Of a stretch of 5,301 bases of DNA, positions 1 through 4,750 are shown one piece after another. Every line of letters starts with the position of its first letter. The first letter of the stretch is position 1. Location of the stretch: NCBI GenBank assembly GCA_025057335.1, contig JANWXG010000184.1, positions 1-5,301 on the forward strand, in the 5' to 3' direction. The notes under the pieces are model-generated. The model saw only the letters and a program-made list of their open reading frames with translations, was not told where the DNA came from and made no database searches. This DNA is from a bacterium (GTDB taxonomy: Bacteria > Armatimonadota > HRBIN16). A program made the position numbers and the translations under genes.

Positions 1-54
1 CGTCCATCGCGGTCACGACGGAGCATGACCCTTTAGCTCCGTTGCGTTCGTTAT

Positions 55-78
55 GGTCACGACGGAGCGTGACCCTCC
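55..78 (-). repeat. Intact REP-like hairpin, minus orientation
   Basis: GGTCACG (55-61), loop ACGGAG (62-67) and CGTGACC (68-74) form a perfect 7-bp stem. The following CTCC (75-78) is GGAG when read on the minus strand, placing the tetranucleotide directly at the base of the stem. The same element recurs unchanged at 160-183. Confidence 0.8.
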
Positions 79-130
79 AGAAAATCGGAAGGGTGCACTC
101 CGTCACGTCCGCCACCATGGTCGCCGTTTT

Positions 131-154
131 GGAGGGACGCGCTCCGTCGCGTCC
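131..154 (+). repeat. Intact REP-like hairpin, plus orientation
   Basis: GGAG (131-134) is followed by GGACGCG (135-141), loop CTCCGT (142-147) and CGCGTCC (148-154), a perfect 7-bp stem. The loop is the reverse complement of the loop in the minus-oriented copies. Against those copies, stem differences occur on both arms and keep the pairing, for example A/T at stem position 3. Confidence 0.8.
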
Positions 155-159
155 ACAAG

Positions 160-183
160 GGTCACGACGGAGCGTGACCCTCC
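160..183 (-). repeat. Intact REP-like hairpin, minus orientation, second copy
   Basis: This has the same sequence as 55-78: stem arms at 160-166 and 173-179, loop ACGGAG at 167-172, and CTCC at 180-183. It starts only 5 bp after the plus-oriented hairpin at 131-154, so the two form a tail-to-tail inverted pair. Confidence 0.8.
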
Positions 184-234
184 AGAAAATCGGAAGGGTG
201 CACTCCGTCGCGTCCGCTATCACGGTCACCGTTT

Positions 235-258
235 GGAGGGACACGCTCCGTCGCGTCC
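235..258 (+). repeat. REP-like hairpin, plus orientation, one stem mismatch
   Basis: GGAG (235-238) is followed by GGACACG (239-245), loop CTCCGT (246-251) and CGCGTCC (252-258). It differs from the copy at 131-154 by a single base (A at 243), which leaves one A/C mismatch in the stem. Confidence 0.75.
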
Positions 259-474
259 TCTGCAAACGGTCACGACAGAGCATGCCTCCAAAGGATTCAC
301 GGCTGGTAGAGCTCTAACCTCCGTGTTGCACGCACCGCAGTATGCATCCCCCAGGCGATTGTACCCTGCCACAGCGCCCTTCGCACACAGGGAGAATCGA
401 CACGCGACCGATCGTGATGGCGTTTGCCATGCGCTGTTCAAGCGCTTCACGAGGACGGCTTGCGCGGAGCTTGT

Positions 475-496
475 AGAGGCTAACTTGTCAGCCTCT
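475..496. promoter_or_regulatory. Inverted repeat upstream of the Uma2 gene
   Basis: AGAGGCT (475-481) and AGCCTCT (490-496) form a perfect 7-bp inverted repeat around an 8-nt centre. It ends 7 bp before the putative -10 box at 504-509, so on DNA it would lie across the -35 zone. It could be an operator, or the end of the degenerate dispersed repeat just upstream. No T-run follows, so it is not a convincing intrinsic terminator. Confidence 0.35.
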
Positions 497-500
497 CCTG

Positions 501-509
501 TGGTAGACT
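501..509 (+). promoter_or_regulatory. Possible extended -10 promoter for the Uma2 gene
   Basis: TGGTAGACT fits TGn followed by TAGACT, which matches TATAAT at four of six positions, including the key T, A, A and T. There is no acceptable -35 at 17 bp; TTGTCA at 485-490 is only 13 bp away, too close. Transcription would start near 516 and leave a leader of about 29 nt that contains the Shine-Dalgarno sequence. Confidence 0.35.
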
Positions 510-544
510 GAAAGCGGAATCTGCCCCCAGAGGAGGCGAGGAAG

Positions 545-1192
545 ATGGCGCATCCTGCTCCGAGCACGGAGAAACTGCGCATGACCTACGAACAGTACCT
601 GCAATGGAAAGGCGAGGATACCCGCGCCGAGTGGGTAGAGGGGGAGGTCGTCCTCACGATGCCGCCAGGGAACAGGCATCAGGACATCGGCTCTTTTCTG
701 GGCACACTGCTGCGCTTCTTCTTAGACCTGACGGGGTTGGGCGAGGTTCGCCCTGCGCTATACCTGCCCAAACGCCCCGCCTCCCGGGAGCCAGACCTGG
801 TGGTCGTGCTACAGGAGAACCAGCCCAACCTGAGCGAGGACCGCTTCACGGGCGCGCCCGACCTGCTGGTAGAAGTGGTTTCAGAAGACAGCGTGCGACG
901 CGACCGCGTGGAGAAGTTCCTGGACTACGAGCGCGAAGGCGTGCGCGAATACTGGCTAGTCGAATCGCGCCCTGCCCATCACGATGTGGAGGCGTTCGCG
1001 CTGGAAGGAGAGACCTACGTGCCGATAGAGGTGGATGAGGAGGGCTGGTTGCAAAGCCGTGTCCTGCCCGGTTTTCGGCTGAAGCCTGCATGGTTCGCAG
1101 GAGAGTCGCTACCTGACTCCCTTACCGCGCTCAACAAGATGCTGTCGCCCGAGCTGAGGGCGCAGCTGAAGCGGCGGCTCGGCGCAGAGTAG
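545..1192 (+). CDS. Uma2 family (DUF820) PD-(D/E)XK nuclease-fold protein
   Basis: This 215-residue protein has the full Uma2/DUF820 pattern. It opens with a 'TYEQYL' helix (14-19), then RAEWVEGEVV (27-36) with the conserved Glu, then REPDLVVV (81-88) with Asp84. Next comes PDLLVEVVSED (105-115) with Glu110, then K124 and Y128 in VEKFLDY, and EGVREYWLVE (131-140), the most recognisable block. Asp84, Glu110 and Lys124 are the likely metal and catalytic set of the restriction-endonuclease-like fold, with Lys moved off the classical E-x-K position as is usual here. The C-terminal 35 residues are a charged, helix-rich tail. The start is set by AGGAGG at 531-536, 8 nt before the ATG. It stands alone, converging on argD. 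Members are often multicopy in Armatimonadota and Cyanobacteria. Nuclease activity is inferred from the fold; target and biological role are unknown. Confidence 0.93.
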   Translation: MAHPAPSTEKLRMTYEQYLQWKGEDTRAEWVEGEVVLTMPPGNRHQDIGSFLGTLLRFFLDLTGLGEVRPALYLPKRPASREPDLVVVLQENQPNLSEDRFTGAPDLLVEVVSEDSVRRDRVEKFLDYEREGVREYWLVESRPAHHDVEAFALEGETYVPIEVDEEGWLQSRVLPGFRLKPAWFAGESLPDSLTALNKMLSPELRAQLKRRLGAE

Positions 1193-1201
1193 CCCGGAAG
1201 A

Positions 1202-2404
1202 CTACACGACCTTCTCAATAGCCACGCGCAAGCGACGCAGCCCCTCATCGGCTTCCTCTTGCGTTAGGTTAAGCGGGGGCAGCAGGCGCAGCGTCTGTTC
1301 GCCCGTCGCGTTGACCACGACACCTTCGTGCAGGGCGATGCGTACGACCTCCCGCGCAAGGGGCACAGCGAGGTCAAAGCCAATCATCATGCCCTTGCCC
1401 CGGATGTCAGTCACAGGCAGATGCTCTCGCCAGGAGGCAATCTGCTGACGCAGATACTCGCCCATCACCTGCGCGTTATGCAACATCCCCTCCTCTTCGA
1501 TAGCCTCTATCGTCGCCAGCGCCGCCGCCGCAGCTAACGGTCCCCCCGCGAAAGTGGAGCCATGGTCGCCCTTCTCCAGCACGTTCGCTGCCGCGCCATG
1601 CGCCATACATGCACCGATGGGCAATCCGCCGCCCAGCGCCTTGGCGGCGGTCAGCACGTCGGGCTTCACGCCTACCTGCTGCCACAGGAACCAGGTGCCC
1701 GTGCGACCCATGCCTGTTTGCACCTCGTCGAAGAGGAGCAGAGCGCCTACCTCGTCGCAGCGCTCGCGCGCCGCCCGCAGAAACTCCGCGCTGAGAGGAT
1801 GTATCCCGCTCTCCCCTTGAATGGGCTCCAAGATAACGGCGCACGTGTTTTCGGTTACCGCCTCGCGCAAGGCGGACACATCGTTGCGAGGCACTACCCG
1901 CACGCCTGGCACCAGCGGCTCGAACGGCTTCTGGTACTTCGCCTGCGCCGTCACCGACAGCGTGCCGAACAGCCTGCCGTGAAATGCTCCCTCTACCGCG
2001 ACGATTTCCACAGCGGGCGGCTCCTTGCGCTTCCCCCACTTGCGGGCGATTTTGAGCGCACACTCGTTCGCCTCCGCCCCGCTGTTGCAGAAGAACACCT
2101 TCTCCATGCCCGCCACAGTGGTCAGCTTCTCTGCTAGGCGGAACTGCGGTTCAGTGTAGAATAGGTTGCTCACGTGGAGCAGCTGCTCTGCCTGCTCCTG
2201 CACGGCGCGCACTACGCGCGGATGACAGTGCCCCACTGCATCTACGGCGATACCGCCCAGCAGGTCGATGTAGTTCCTGCCGTGCTCATCCCACAGCCGC
2301 GCCCCGCAGCCCTTCACGAACAACACGGGCTGGCGCGCGTAGGTCGGCATCACGCATCGTTCGTCTATCGCCTTTAGCCTCTCCAGAAGCCCATCGCTCT
2401 CCAT
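1202..2404 (-). CDS. argD: N-acetylornithine aminotransferase, class III PLP enzyme
   Basis: This cytosolic enzyme interconverts N-acetylglutamate 5-semialdehyde and N2-acetylornithine with glutamate as amino donor, the fourth arginine step. Many members also serve as succinyl-diaminopimelate aminotransferase in lysine synthesis. At 400 residues it is full length. Visible motifs are NSGAEANE (107-114, phosphate binding), GAFHGR (139-144), EPIQGESG (193-200) and LFDEVQTGMGRTG (224-236), with Asp226 facing the PLP ring nitrogen. TAAKALGGG (252-260) carries the Schiff-base Lys255. GSTFAGG (282-288) supplies phosphate contacts from the other subunit, and R373 in LRLLPP is the substrate carboxylate Arg. 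'GGPLAAAA' replaces the usual 'GNPLACAA', a mild variation. The ATG at 2404 is preceded by AGGAGAG 9 nt upstream. It lies 27 bp downstream of the antiporter gene on the same strand and probably shares its transcript. Ornithine aminotransferase is the main alternative; length and motif wording favour argD. Confidence 0.88.
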   Translation of the reverse strand: MESDGLLERLKAIDERCVMPTYARQPVLFVKGCGARLWDEHGRNYIDLLGGIAVDAVGHCHPRVVRAVQEQAEQLLHVSNLFYTEPQFRLAEKLTTVAGMEKVFFCNSGAEANECALKIARKWGKRKEPPAVEIVAVEGAFHGRLFGTLSVTAQAKYQKPFEPLVPGVRVVPRNDVSALREAVTENTCAVILEPIQGESGIHPLSAEFLRAARERCDEVGALLLFDEVQTGMGRTGTWFLWQQVGVKPDVLTAAKALGGGLPIGACMAHGAAANVLEKGDHGSTFAGGPLAAAAALATIEAIEEEGMLHNAQVMGEYLRQQIASWREHLPVTDIRGKGMMIGFDLAVPLAREVVRIALHEGVVVNATGEQTLRLLPPLNLTQEEADEGLRRLRVAIEKVV

Positions 2405-2431
2405 CTCTCGCGTCTCTCCTACAGGAATGTG

Positions 2432-4093
2432 CTATCCCTCCCATTCGCCTTTCCTGACAACGGAACCCAGCGCCAGGCGCACGATCACCTTCGCGGTTTC
2501 CTCTTCCGCGAACACTACATAGTCTACCCCACAACGATGCAGGTCCGCGATTTTGCTCTCGTCATGCGTGCGTGCCAGCACGGTCAGTCCGGGGTTGATC
2601 TGCTTGAGGCGCCGTGCAGCCACCATCACGCTGCTGCTCTCAGGCATGGTCAGAACGGCGATGGTTGCCGTGTGGGGGTTTGCCAGCTCCAGCACTTCCC
2701 GTGCCTCGGCGTCGCCGTAGATAGTGGGGATGCCTTGCTGACGCGCGCGCATGATGCCTTCCGGGTCGAGGTCAATCACGACCACAGGCACCTTACGCGC
2801 CAGCAGTTGCCGTGCCACCCGACTGCCCACCCTGCCGAAGCCACACACAATCACGTGGTCGCGCATGATGCTCCGCTGCACCTGCACCTCCTCACGCAGC
2901 TCGCGAAAGCGTTCGCCTCGTCCAAAGCGCGTTGCCCACCGCGAGATGGCAGGAGACAGCGCGAACAACAGCGGAGACAACAACAGGGAAATCAGGGACG
3001 CCATCAGCACCGTGTTATACTGGTCGGCGTTGTACCAGCCCTTCACGCGAGCCATCTCGGCGATAATGAAGGAGAACTCACCGATTTGCGCTAGAGATAA
3101 TCCCACGGTGACCGCGATGCGGATGGGGAAGCCGATGGCGCGAATCAAACCAGCGATGAGCAACGCCTTGCCAGCGATAATCAAGGCTAGCAGCAGGAGC
3201 ACCTGCTTCCACGCTGAGGCGAGCACGTGAGGGTCGATGAGCATCCCCAGCGAGACGAAGAAGAAAATCGCAAACACGTCGCGGATAGGTACCACCTCCG
3301 CCGCGATTTGACGACTGTACTCCGACTCGCCGATGATGATGCCCGTGAGGAACGCCCCCAGCGCCATCGAGAAACCGAGCGCGTAGGTGCCCAGAGCAGT
3401 GACGAAACAGAGGCTGACTGCCAGCAGGATGAACAGTTCCCGCGAGTTCCACTGCACGGCGTAGCGCAACAGCGCAGGGATGAGGCGCGTGGCAAGCAGG
3501 GATGCACCACCCAGCACCAGGAACGAGCGGAACACAGTGCCGCCCAGCGCGGAAATACGTTCGGGCGTGAAATCCGCCAGCACGGGAAGCGCGCTCACCA
3601 GCACAATGACCGCCAGGTCTTGCGTGATGGCGATGCCCATTGCCAATGTAGAGGCAGTGCTTCCAACGTCTCCTTGCCGCTCGTAAAGGCGTATCATCAC
3701 CACTGTGCTGCTCATGGCGACGATGCATCCTGCGACGAGGGCGGGAAACCACTCCCATCCCAGTGCAACCATCAGCAGGTAGCCAAAGAGAATCGAAAGC
3801 AGGATTTGCGACGTGCCTGCCAGCACCAGTCTCGCGCCAGAGCGCAACAGGTCGCGCAAAGACAGCTCCATCCCCACCACGAACATCATTAGCGCCACGC
3901 CGAATTCGGAGACGGTATGCACCGTGCTGGCATCGATGTGCAGGAAGCGGTTCAGCGCCCCTAGGGCGATACCTGAGAAGATATAGCCGATGATAATGGG
4001 CAGTCGCAACCGCTGCGCAACAGCTCCTCCCACCAGCGCCGCGACAATCGTCGCACTAATCGCCAAAAATAACGGATGCCCCAATCCCCCCAT
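2432..4093 (-). CDS. CPA2 cation:proton antiporter with RCK (TrkA-N) domain, KefB/YbaL-like
   Basis: This 553-residue inner-membrane protein exchanges a monovalent cation, probably K+ or Na+, for H+. Residues 8-380 are the Na_H_Exchanger domain with about 12-13 hydrophobic segments. The ion-site motif ITQDLAVI lies at 156-163 (Gln158-Asp159), and AQIGEFSFI at 335-343 is the KefB/KefC-type signature. A charged linker (388-410) leads to a cytosolic Rossmann RCK domain: HVIVCGFGRVG (413-423) with the GxGxxG loop, then VVVIDLDPE (437-445) with Asp441 at the end of the second strand, typical for NAD(H), and IYGDAE (458-463). There is no TrkA-C domain, so the length is YbaL-like. Whether it is gated by glutathione adducts like KefC cannot be read. 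An in-frame TAA at 4103-4105 fixes ATG 4093 as the first start. The only strong Shine-Dalgarno-like sequence, GGAGG, is about 20 nt upstream, too far. The downstream neighbour is argD, 27 bp away. Confidence 0.94.
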   Translation of the reverse strand: MGGLGHPLFLAISATIVAALVGGAVAQRLRLPIIIGYIFSGIALGALNRFLHIDASTVHTVSEFGVALMMFVVGMELSLRDLLRSGARLVLAGTSQILLSILFGYLLMVALGWEWFPALVAGCIVAMSSTVVMIRLYERQGDVGSTASTLAMGIAITQDLAVIVLVSALPVLADFTPERISALGGTVFRSFLVLGGASLLATRLIPALLRYAVQWNSRELFILLAVSLCFVTALGTYALGFSMALGAFLTGIIIGESEYSRQIAAEVVPIRDVFAIFFFVSLGMLIDPHVLASAWKQVLLLLALIIAGKALLIAGLIRAIGFPIRIAVTVGLSLAQIGEFSFIIAEMARVKGWYNADQYNTVLMASLISLLLSPLLFALSPAISRWATRFGRGERFRELREEVQVQRSIMRDHVIVCGFGRVGSRVARQLLARKVPVVVIDLDPEGIMRARQQGIPTIYGDAEAREVLELANPHTATIAVLTMPESSSVMVAARRLKQINPGLTVLARTHDESKIADLHRCGVDYVVFAEEETAKVIVRLALGSVVRKGEWEG

Positions 4094-4099
4094 ACTTCC

Positions 4100-4105
4100 A
4101 TTTTA
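4100..4105 (-). promoter_or_regulatory. Possible -10 box giving a leaderless antiporter transcript
   Basis: Read on the minus strand this is TAAAAT, five of six matches to TATAAT, preceded directly by TG. It ends 6 nt before the ATG at 4093, so transcription would begin at or next to the A of the start codon. The corresponding -35 position (4123-4128, TTCCCT) is poor. The fit with the missing Shine-Dalgarno is suggestive, but a promoter further upstream is also possible. Confidence 0.35.
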
Positions 4106-4173
4106 CAGGAAAACCTCCACAGAGGGAAGGCACGTCCCAAAGGCTCATGCTCCCTGCTCACACCGCTCCCGTC

Positions 4174-4196
4174 TGTAGCGCAGGCTTTAGCCTACA
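4174..4196. repeat. Bulged intergenic hairpin with AGGCT/AGCCT core
   Basis: TGT (4174-4176), a 5-nt bulge AGCGC (4177-4181), AGGCT (4182-4186), a two-base loop TT, AGCCT (4189-4193) and ACA (4194-4196) pair as TGTAGGCT against AGCCTACA, with the bulge on the 5' arm. The core recurs at 4543-4566, pointing to a dispersed family. Confidence 0.65.
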
Positions 4197-4233
4197 TACG
4201 ACGCATAGCGAGGCCCCCGCCGAGCCGTCAGGG

Positions 4234-4291
4234 TGTCATGCCGAGCCTTAGCAAAGCGTCCCAGAGATTCTTCGCTTCGCCCTGAATGGCA
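4234..4291. repeat. Dispersed palindromic repeat of the 'CHSxRSEES' type
   Basis: The 58 bp run from TGTCAT (4234-4239) to TGGCA (4287-4291) as an imperfect palindrome. The left arm reads like TGTCATnCnGAGCnnAGC, and the right arm holds GATTCTTCGCTTCGC (4266-4280), the reverse complement of a related sequence. This matches a dispersed intergenic repeat widespread in bacteria whose minus-strand translation gives 'CHSGRSEES', as it does here. It is probably a small non-autonomous element; recognition is from general knowledge. Confidence 0.7.
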
Positions 4292-4395
4292 GGGGGGATG
4301 CACTGACGTGAGCCACCACCAACATGGTGCGCTCTGGTACCCGAGTGTTCCTGACGAGCCCTTCAGATCGCAGTGAAGCACGTGAGTGCCTCCGC

Positions 4396-4428
4396 CTACC
4401 GCAAGCGCACTACCGTGCGCTACGATAG
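4396..4428. repeat. Interrupted hairpin with AGCGCAC/GTGCGCT core
   Basis: AGCGCAC (4404-4410) and GTGCGCT (4415-4421) form a perfect 7-bp stem around TACC. Outside it, a 2/1-nt internal loop is followed by CG (4400-4401) pairing with CG (4423-4424), one mismatch, and CTA (4396-4398) pairing with TAG (4426-4428). There is no T-run, so it is unlikely to be a terminator. Confidence 0.6.
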
Positions 4429-4447
4429 ACACGTGCCGAACCTGCAA

Positions 4448-4471
4448 GATTCTTCGCTTCGCTGGGTGACA
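4448..4471. repeat. Partial copy of the 'CHSxRSEES' dispersed repeat
   Basis: GATTCTTCGCTTCGC (4448-4462) repeats exactly the right-arm core of the element at 4234-4291 and is followed by a shortened end reaching GTGACA (4466-4471). No left arm is present, so this is a truncated copy in the same orientation, about 180 bp from the fuller one. Confidence 0.6.
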
Positions 4472-4500
4472 AGGAGGGGAGACTAGACGCCTGCTGAGCC

Positions 4501-4525
4501 ATTGCAGCGCACTAAAGTGCGCAAT
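4501..4525. repeat. Bulged hairpin with GCGCACT/AGTGCGC core
   Basis: GCGCACT (4507-4513), a two-base loop AA and AGTGCGC (4516-4522) form a perfect 7-bp stem. ATT (4501-4503) pairs with AAT (4523-4525) across a GCA bulge on the 5' arm. The 2-nt loop and 5'-arm bulge mirror the hairpin at 4174-4196, although the core sequence differs. Confidence 0.65.
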
Positions 4526-4542
4526 AGGAACGCATCTGCTCG

Positions 4543-4566
4543 TGGTGCAGGCTTCAGCCTGCATCA
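4543..4566. repeat. Near-perfect hairpin with TGCAGGCT/AGCCTGCA core
   Basis: TGGTGCAGGCT (4543-4553), a two-base centre TC and AGCCTGCATCA (4556-4566) form an 11-bp stem with one G-T wobble; the inner 8 bp are perfect. It shares the AGGCT/AGCCT core with the hairpin at 4174-4196. No T-run follows, so a terminator role is doubtful. Confidence 0.65.
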
Positions 4567-4684
4567 GGCGCGAAGAAAACGGACTATCCGAAGATGAAGA
4601 ATCGACCTCAGGAGGAGAGCAGGCAAAGACGACAAGCCTAATCTTTTCTTAACACGAGGAGTCTTCGAGGCGGGGGATTGCGTC

Positions 4685-4713
4685 TTGAACAACTAGGAAA
4701 TACCTAGTATAAT
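4685..4713 (+). promoter_or_regulatory. Sigma70-type promoter for the pseudopilin gene
   Basis: TTGAAC (4685-4690) matches the -35 consensus at four of six positions (T, T, G and A) and is followed by exactly 17 bp and a perfect TATAAT (4708-4713). Transcription would begin near 4720, giving a leader of about 30 nt. The leader holds AAGGAGGT (4736-4743), an almost full anti-16S complement, 7 nt before the ATG. Together these predict high expression when the promoter is not blocked. Confidence 0.85.
4692..4708. promoter_or_regulatory. Operator-like palindrome in the promoter spacer
   Basis: ACTAGG (4692-4697), AAATA (4698-4702) and CCTAGT (4703-4708) form a perfect 6-bp inverted repeat with a 5-bp centre. 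It sits between the -35 and -10 boxes and shares one base with the -10. This position is classic for a dimeric repressor or a MerR-like regulator. The regulator is not in the window and I do not recognise the motif. Confidence 0.55.
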
Positions 4714-4750
4714 CAAGCGGAACCTATACCGAGGCAAGGAGGTGTCTCTG

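Larger units (their letters stand above)
55..267. repeat. Tandem duplication, period about 105 bp
   Basis: Bases 55-112 and 160-217 are 58-bp copies that differ at one position (A at 105, G at 210). The similarity continues through 113-154 and 218-258 with a few substitutions and one missing T, so the full unit is about 105 bp (55-159 and 160-267). Each unit carries one minus-oriented hairpin, one degenerate plus copy and one good plus-oriented hairpin. A third unit appears to start at 268 but decays within about 20 bp. The near identity of the first 58 bp against the looser match of the rest suggests recent duplication followed by uneven drift, or repair between copies. That history is inferred. 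Confidence 0.85.
1..290. repeat. REP/BIME-like array of small hairpins in alternating orientation
   Basis: The stretch holds at least eight copies, intact or degenerate, of a short palindrome with a fixed 6-nt loop. In plus orientation the loop is CTCCGT (near 37-42, 97-102, 142-147, 202-207 and 246-251). In minus orientation it is ACGGAG (18-23, 62-67, 167-172, and ACAGAG at 275-280). The four best copies have a 7-bp stem and GGAG directly at the 5' base of the stem, read in each copy's own orientation. That layout matches REP sequences (a GTAG or GGAG tetranucleotide followed by a palindrome), and paired inverted copies match BIMEs. Copies at 87-110 and 192-215 have GGAA in place of GGAG and weak stems. 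The window starts in CGTCC, the typical right end of a plus-oriented copy, so the array probably continues to the left. No transposase (RAYT) is visible. The class assignment is by structure only. Confidence 0.75.
290..530. other. Non-coding leader region upstream of the Uma2 gene
   Basis: No start codon with a ribosome binding site and no recognisable protein family is present on either strand. Open frames crossing this stretch begin inside the REP array or run antisense to the Uma2 start. The segment near 461-480 (TGCGCGGAGCTTGTAGAGGC) resembles a degenerate form of a common dispersed intergenic sequence containing GAGCTTGTCGAAG, which gives spurious 'AELVE' translations. That resemblance is from memory and weak. 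The 3' end holds a hairpin and a possible promoter, listed separately. Confidence 0.5.
4094..4750. other. Divergent intergenic region with six repeat relics and no gene
   Basis: This stretch separates the minus-strand antiporter gene from the plus-strand pseudopilin gene. No open frame in it has a ribosome binding site or a recognisable product; the longest, minus strand about 4187-4564, only translates the palindromic repeats. It contains four hairpins, one full and one partial copy of a common dispersed repeat, and the pseudopilin promoter at its right end. Bases 4292-4390 and 4567-4680 show nothing I can name. Confidence 0.7.

Noticed and set aside
55..290. CRISPR array
   Set aside because: The repeats are alternately inverted hairpins with 58-bp near-identical blocks at a 105-bp period. 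There are no 20-40-bp direct repeats with unique spacers of similar size, and no cas genes.
485..509. Ordinary -35/-10 promoter from TTGTCA and TAGACT
   Set aside because: The spacing is 13 bp, too short for sigma70. Only the extended -10 reading is kept, at low confidence.
42..511. Two overlapping plus-strand open frames of 91 and 152 residues
   Set aside because: They translate the REP-like repeats, with repeated peptides that simply reflect the 105-bp duplication. No ribosome binding site or known family is visible.
226..582. Minus-strand open frame of 118 residues
   Set aside because: It runs antisense across the Uma2 start, its Shine-Dalgarno sequence and the hairpin at 475-496. Its sequence is low-complexity with no family match I recognise.
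604..1038. 144-residue open frame inside the Uma2 gene
   Set aside because: It is an Arg/Gly-rich frame shadow of a clearly recognised protein.
1476..2137. Long open frames of 190-195 residues overlapping argD on both strands
   Set aside because: These are shadows of a GC-rich gene; the argD frame holds all catalytic motifs without interruption.
2429..3892. Plus-strand open frames of 221 residues each opposite the antiporter gene
   Set aside because: They are rich in His, Arg and Gln as expected from antisense of hydrophobic codons. They lack domains and ribosome binding sites.
3961..4161. Alternative upstream start on the minus strand giving MEVWGD
   Set aside because: The ATG at 4101 is out of frame with the antiporter and its product has no known features. 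The antiporter frame has an in-frame stop just upstream of ATG 4093.
4187..4564. Minus-strand open frame of 125 residues
   Set aside because: It contains the 'CHSGRSEES' peptide, a hallmark of translating a dispersed intergenic repeat, and reads through several palindromes.
4543..4566. Intrinsic terminator
   Set aside because: The stem is strong but no T-run follows on either strand, and the same core recurs as a dispersed repeat.
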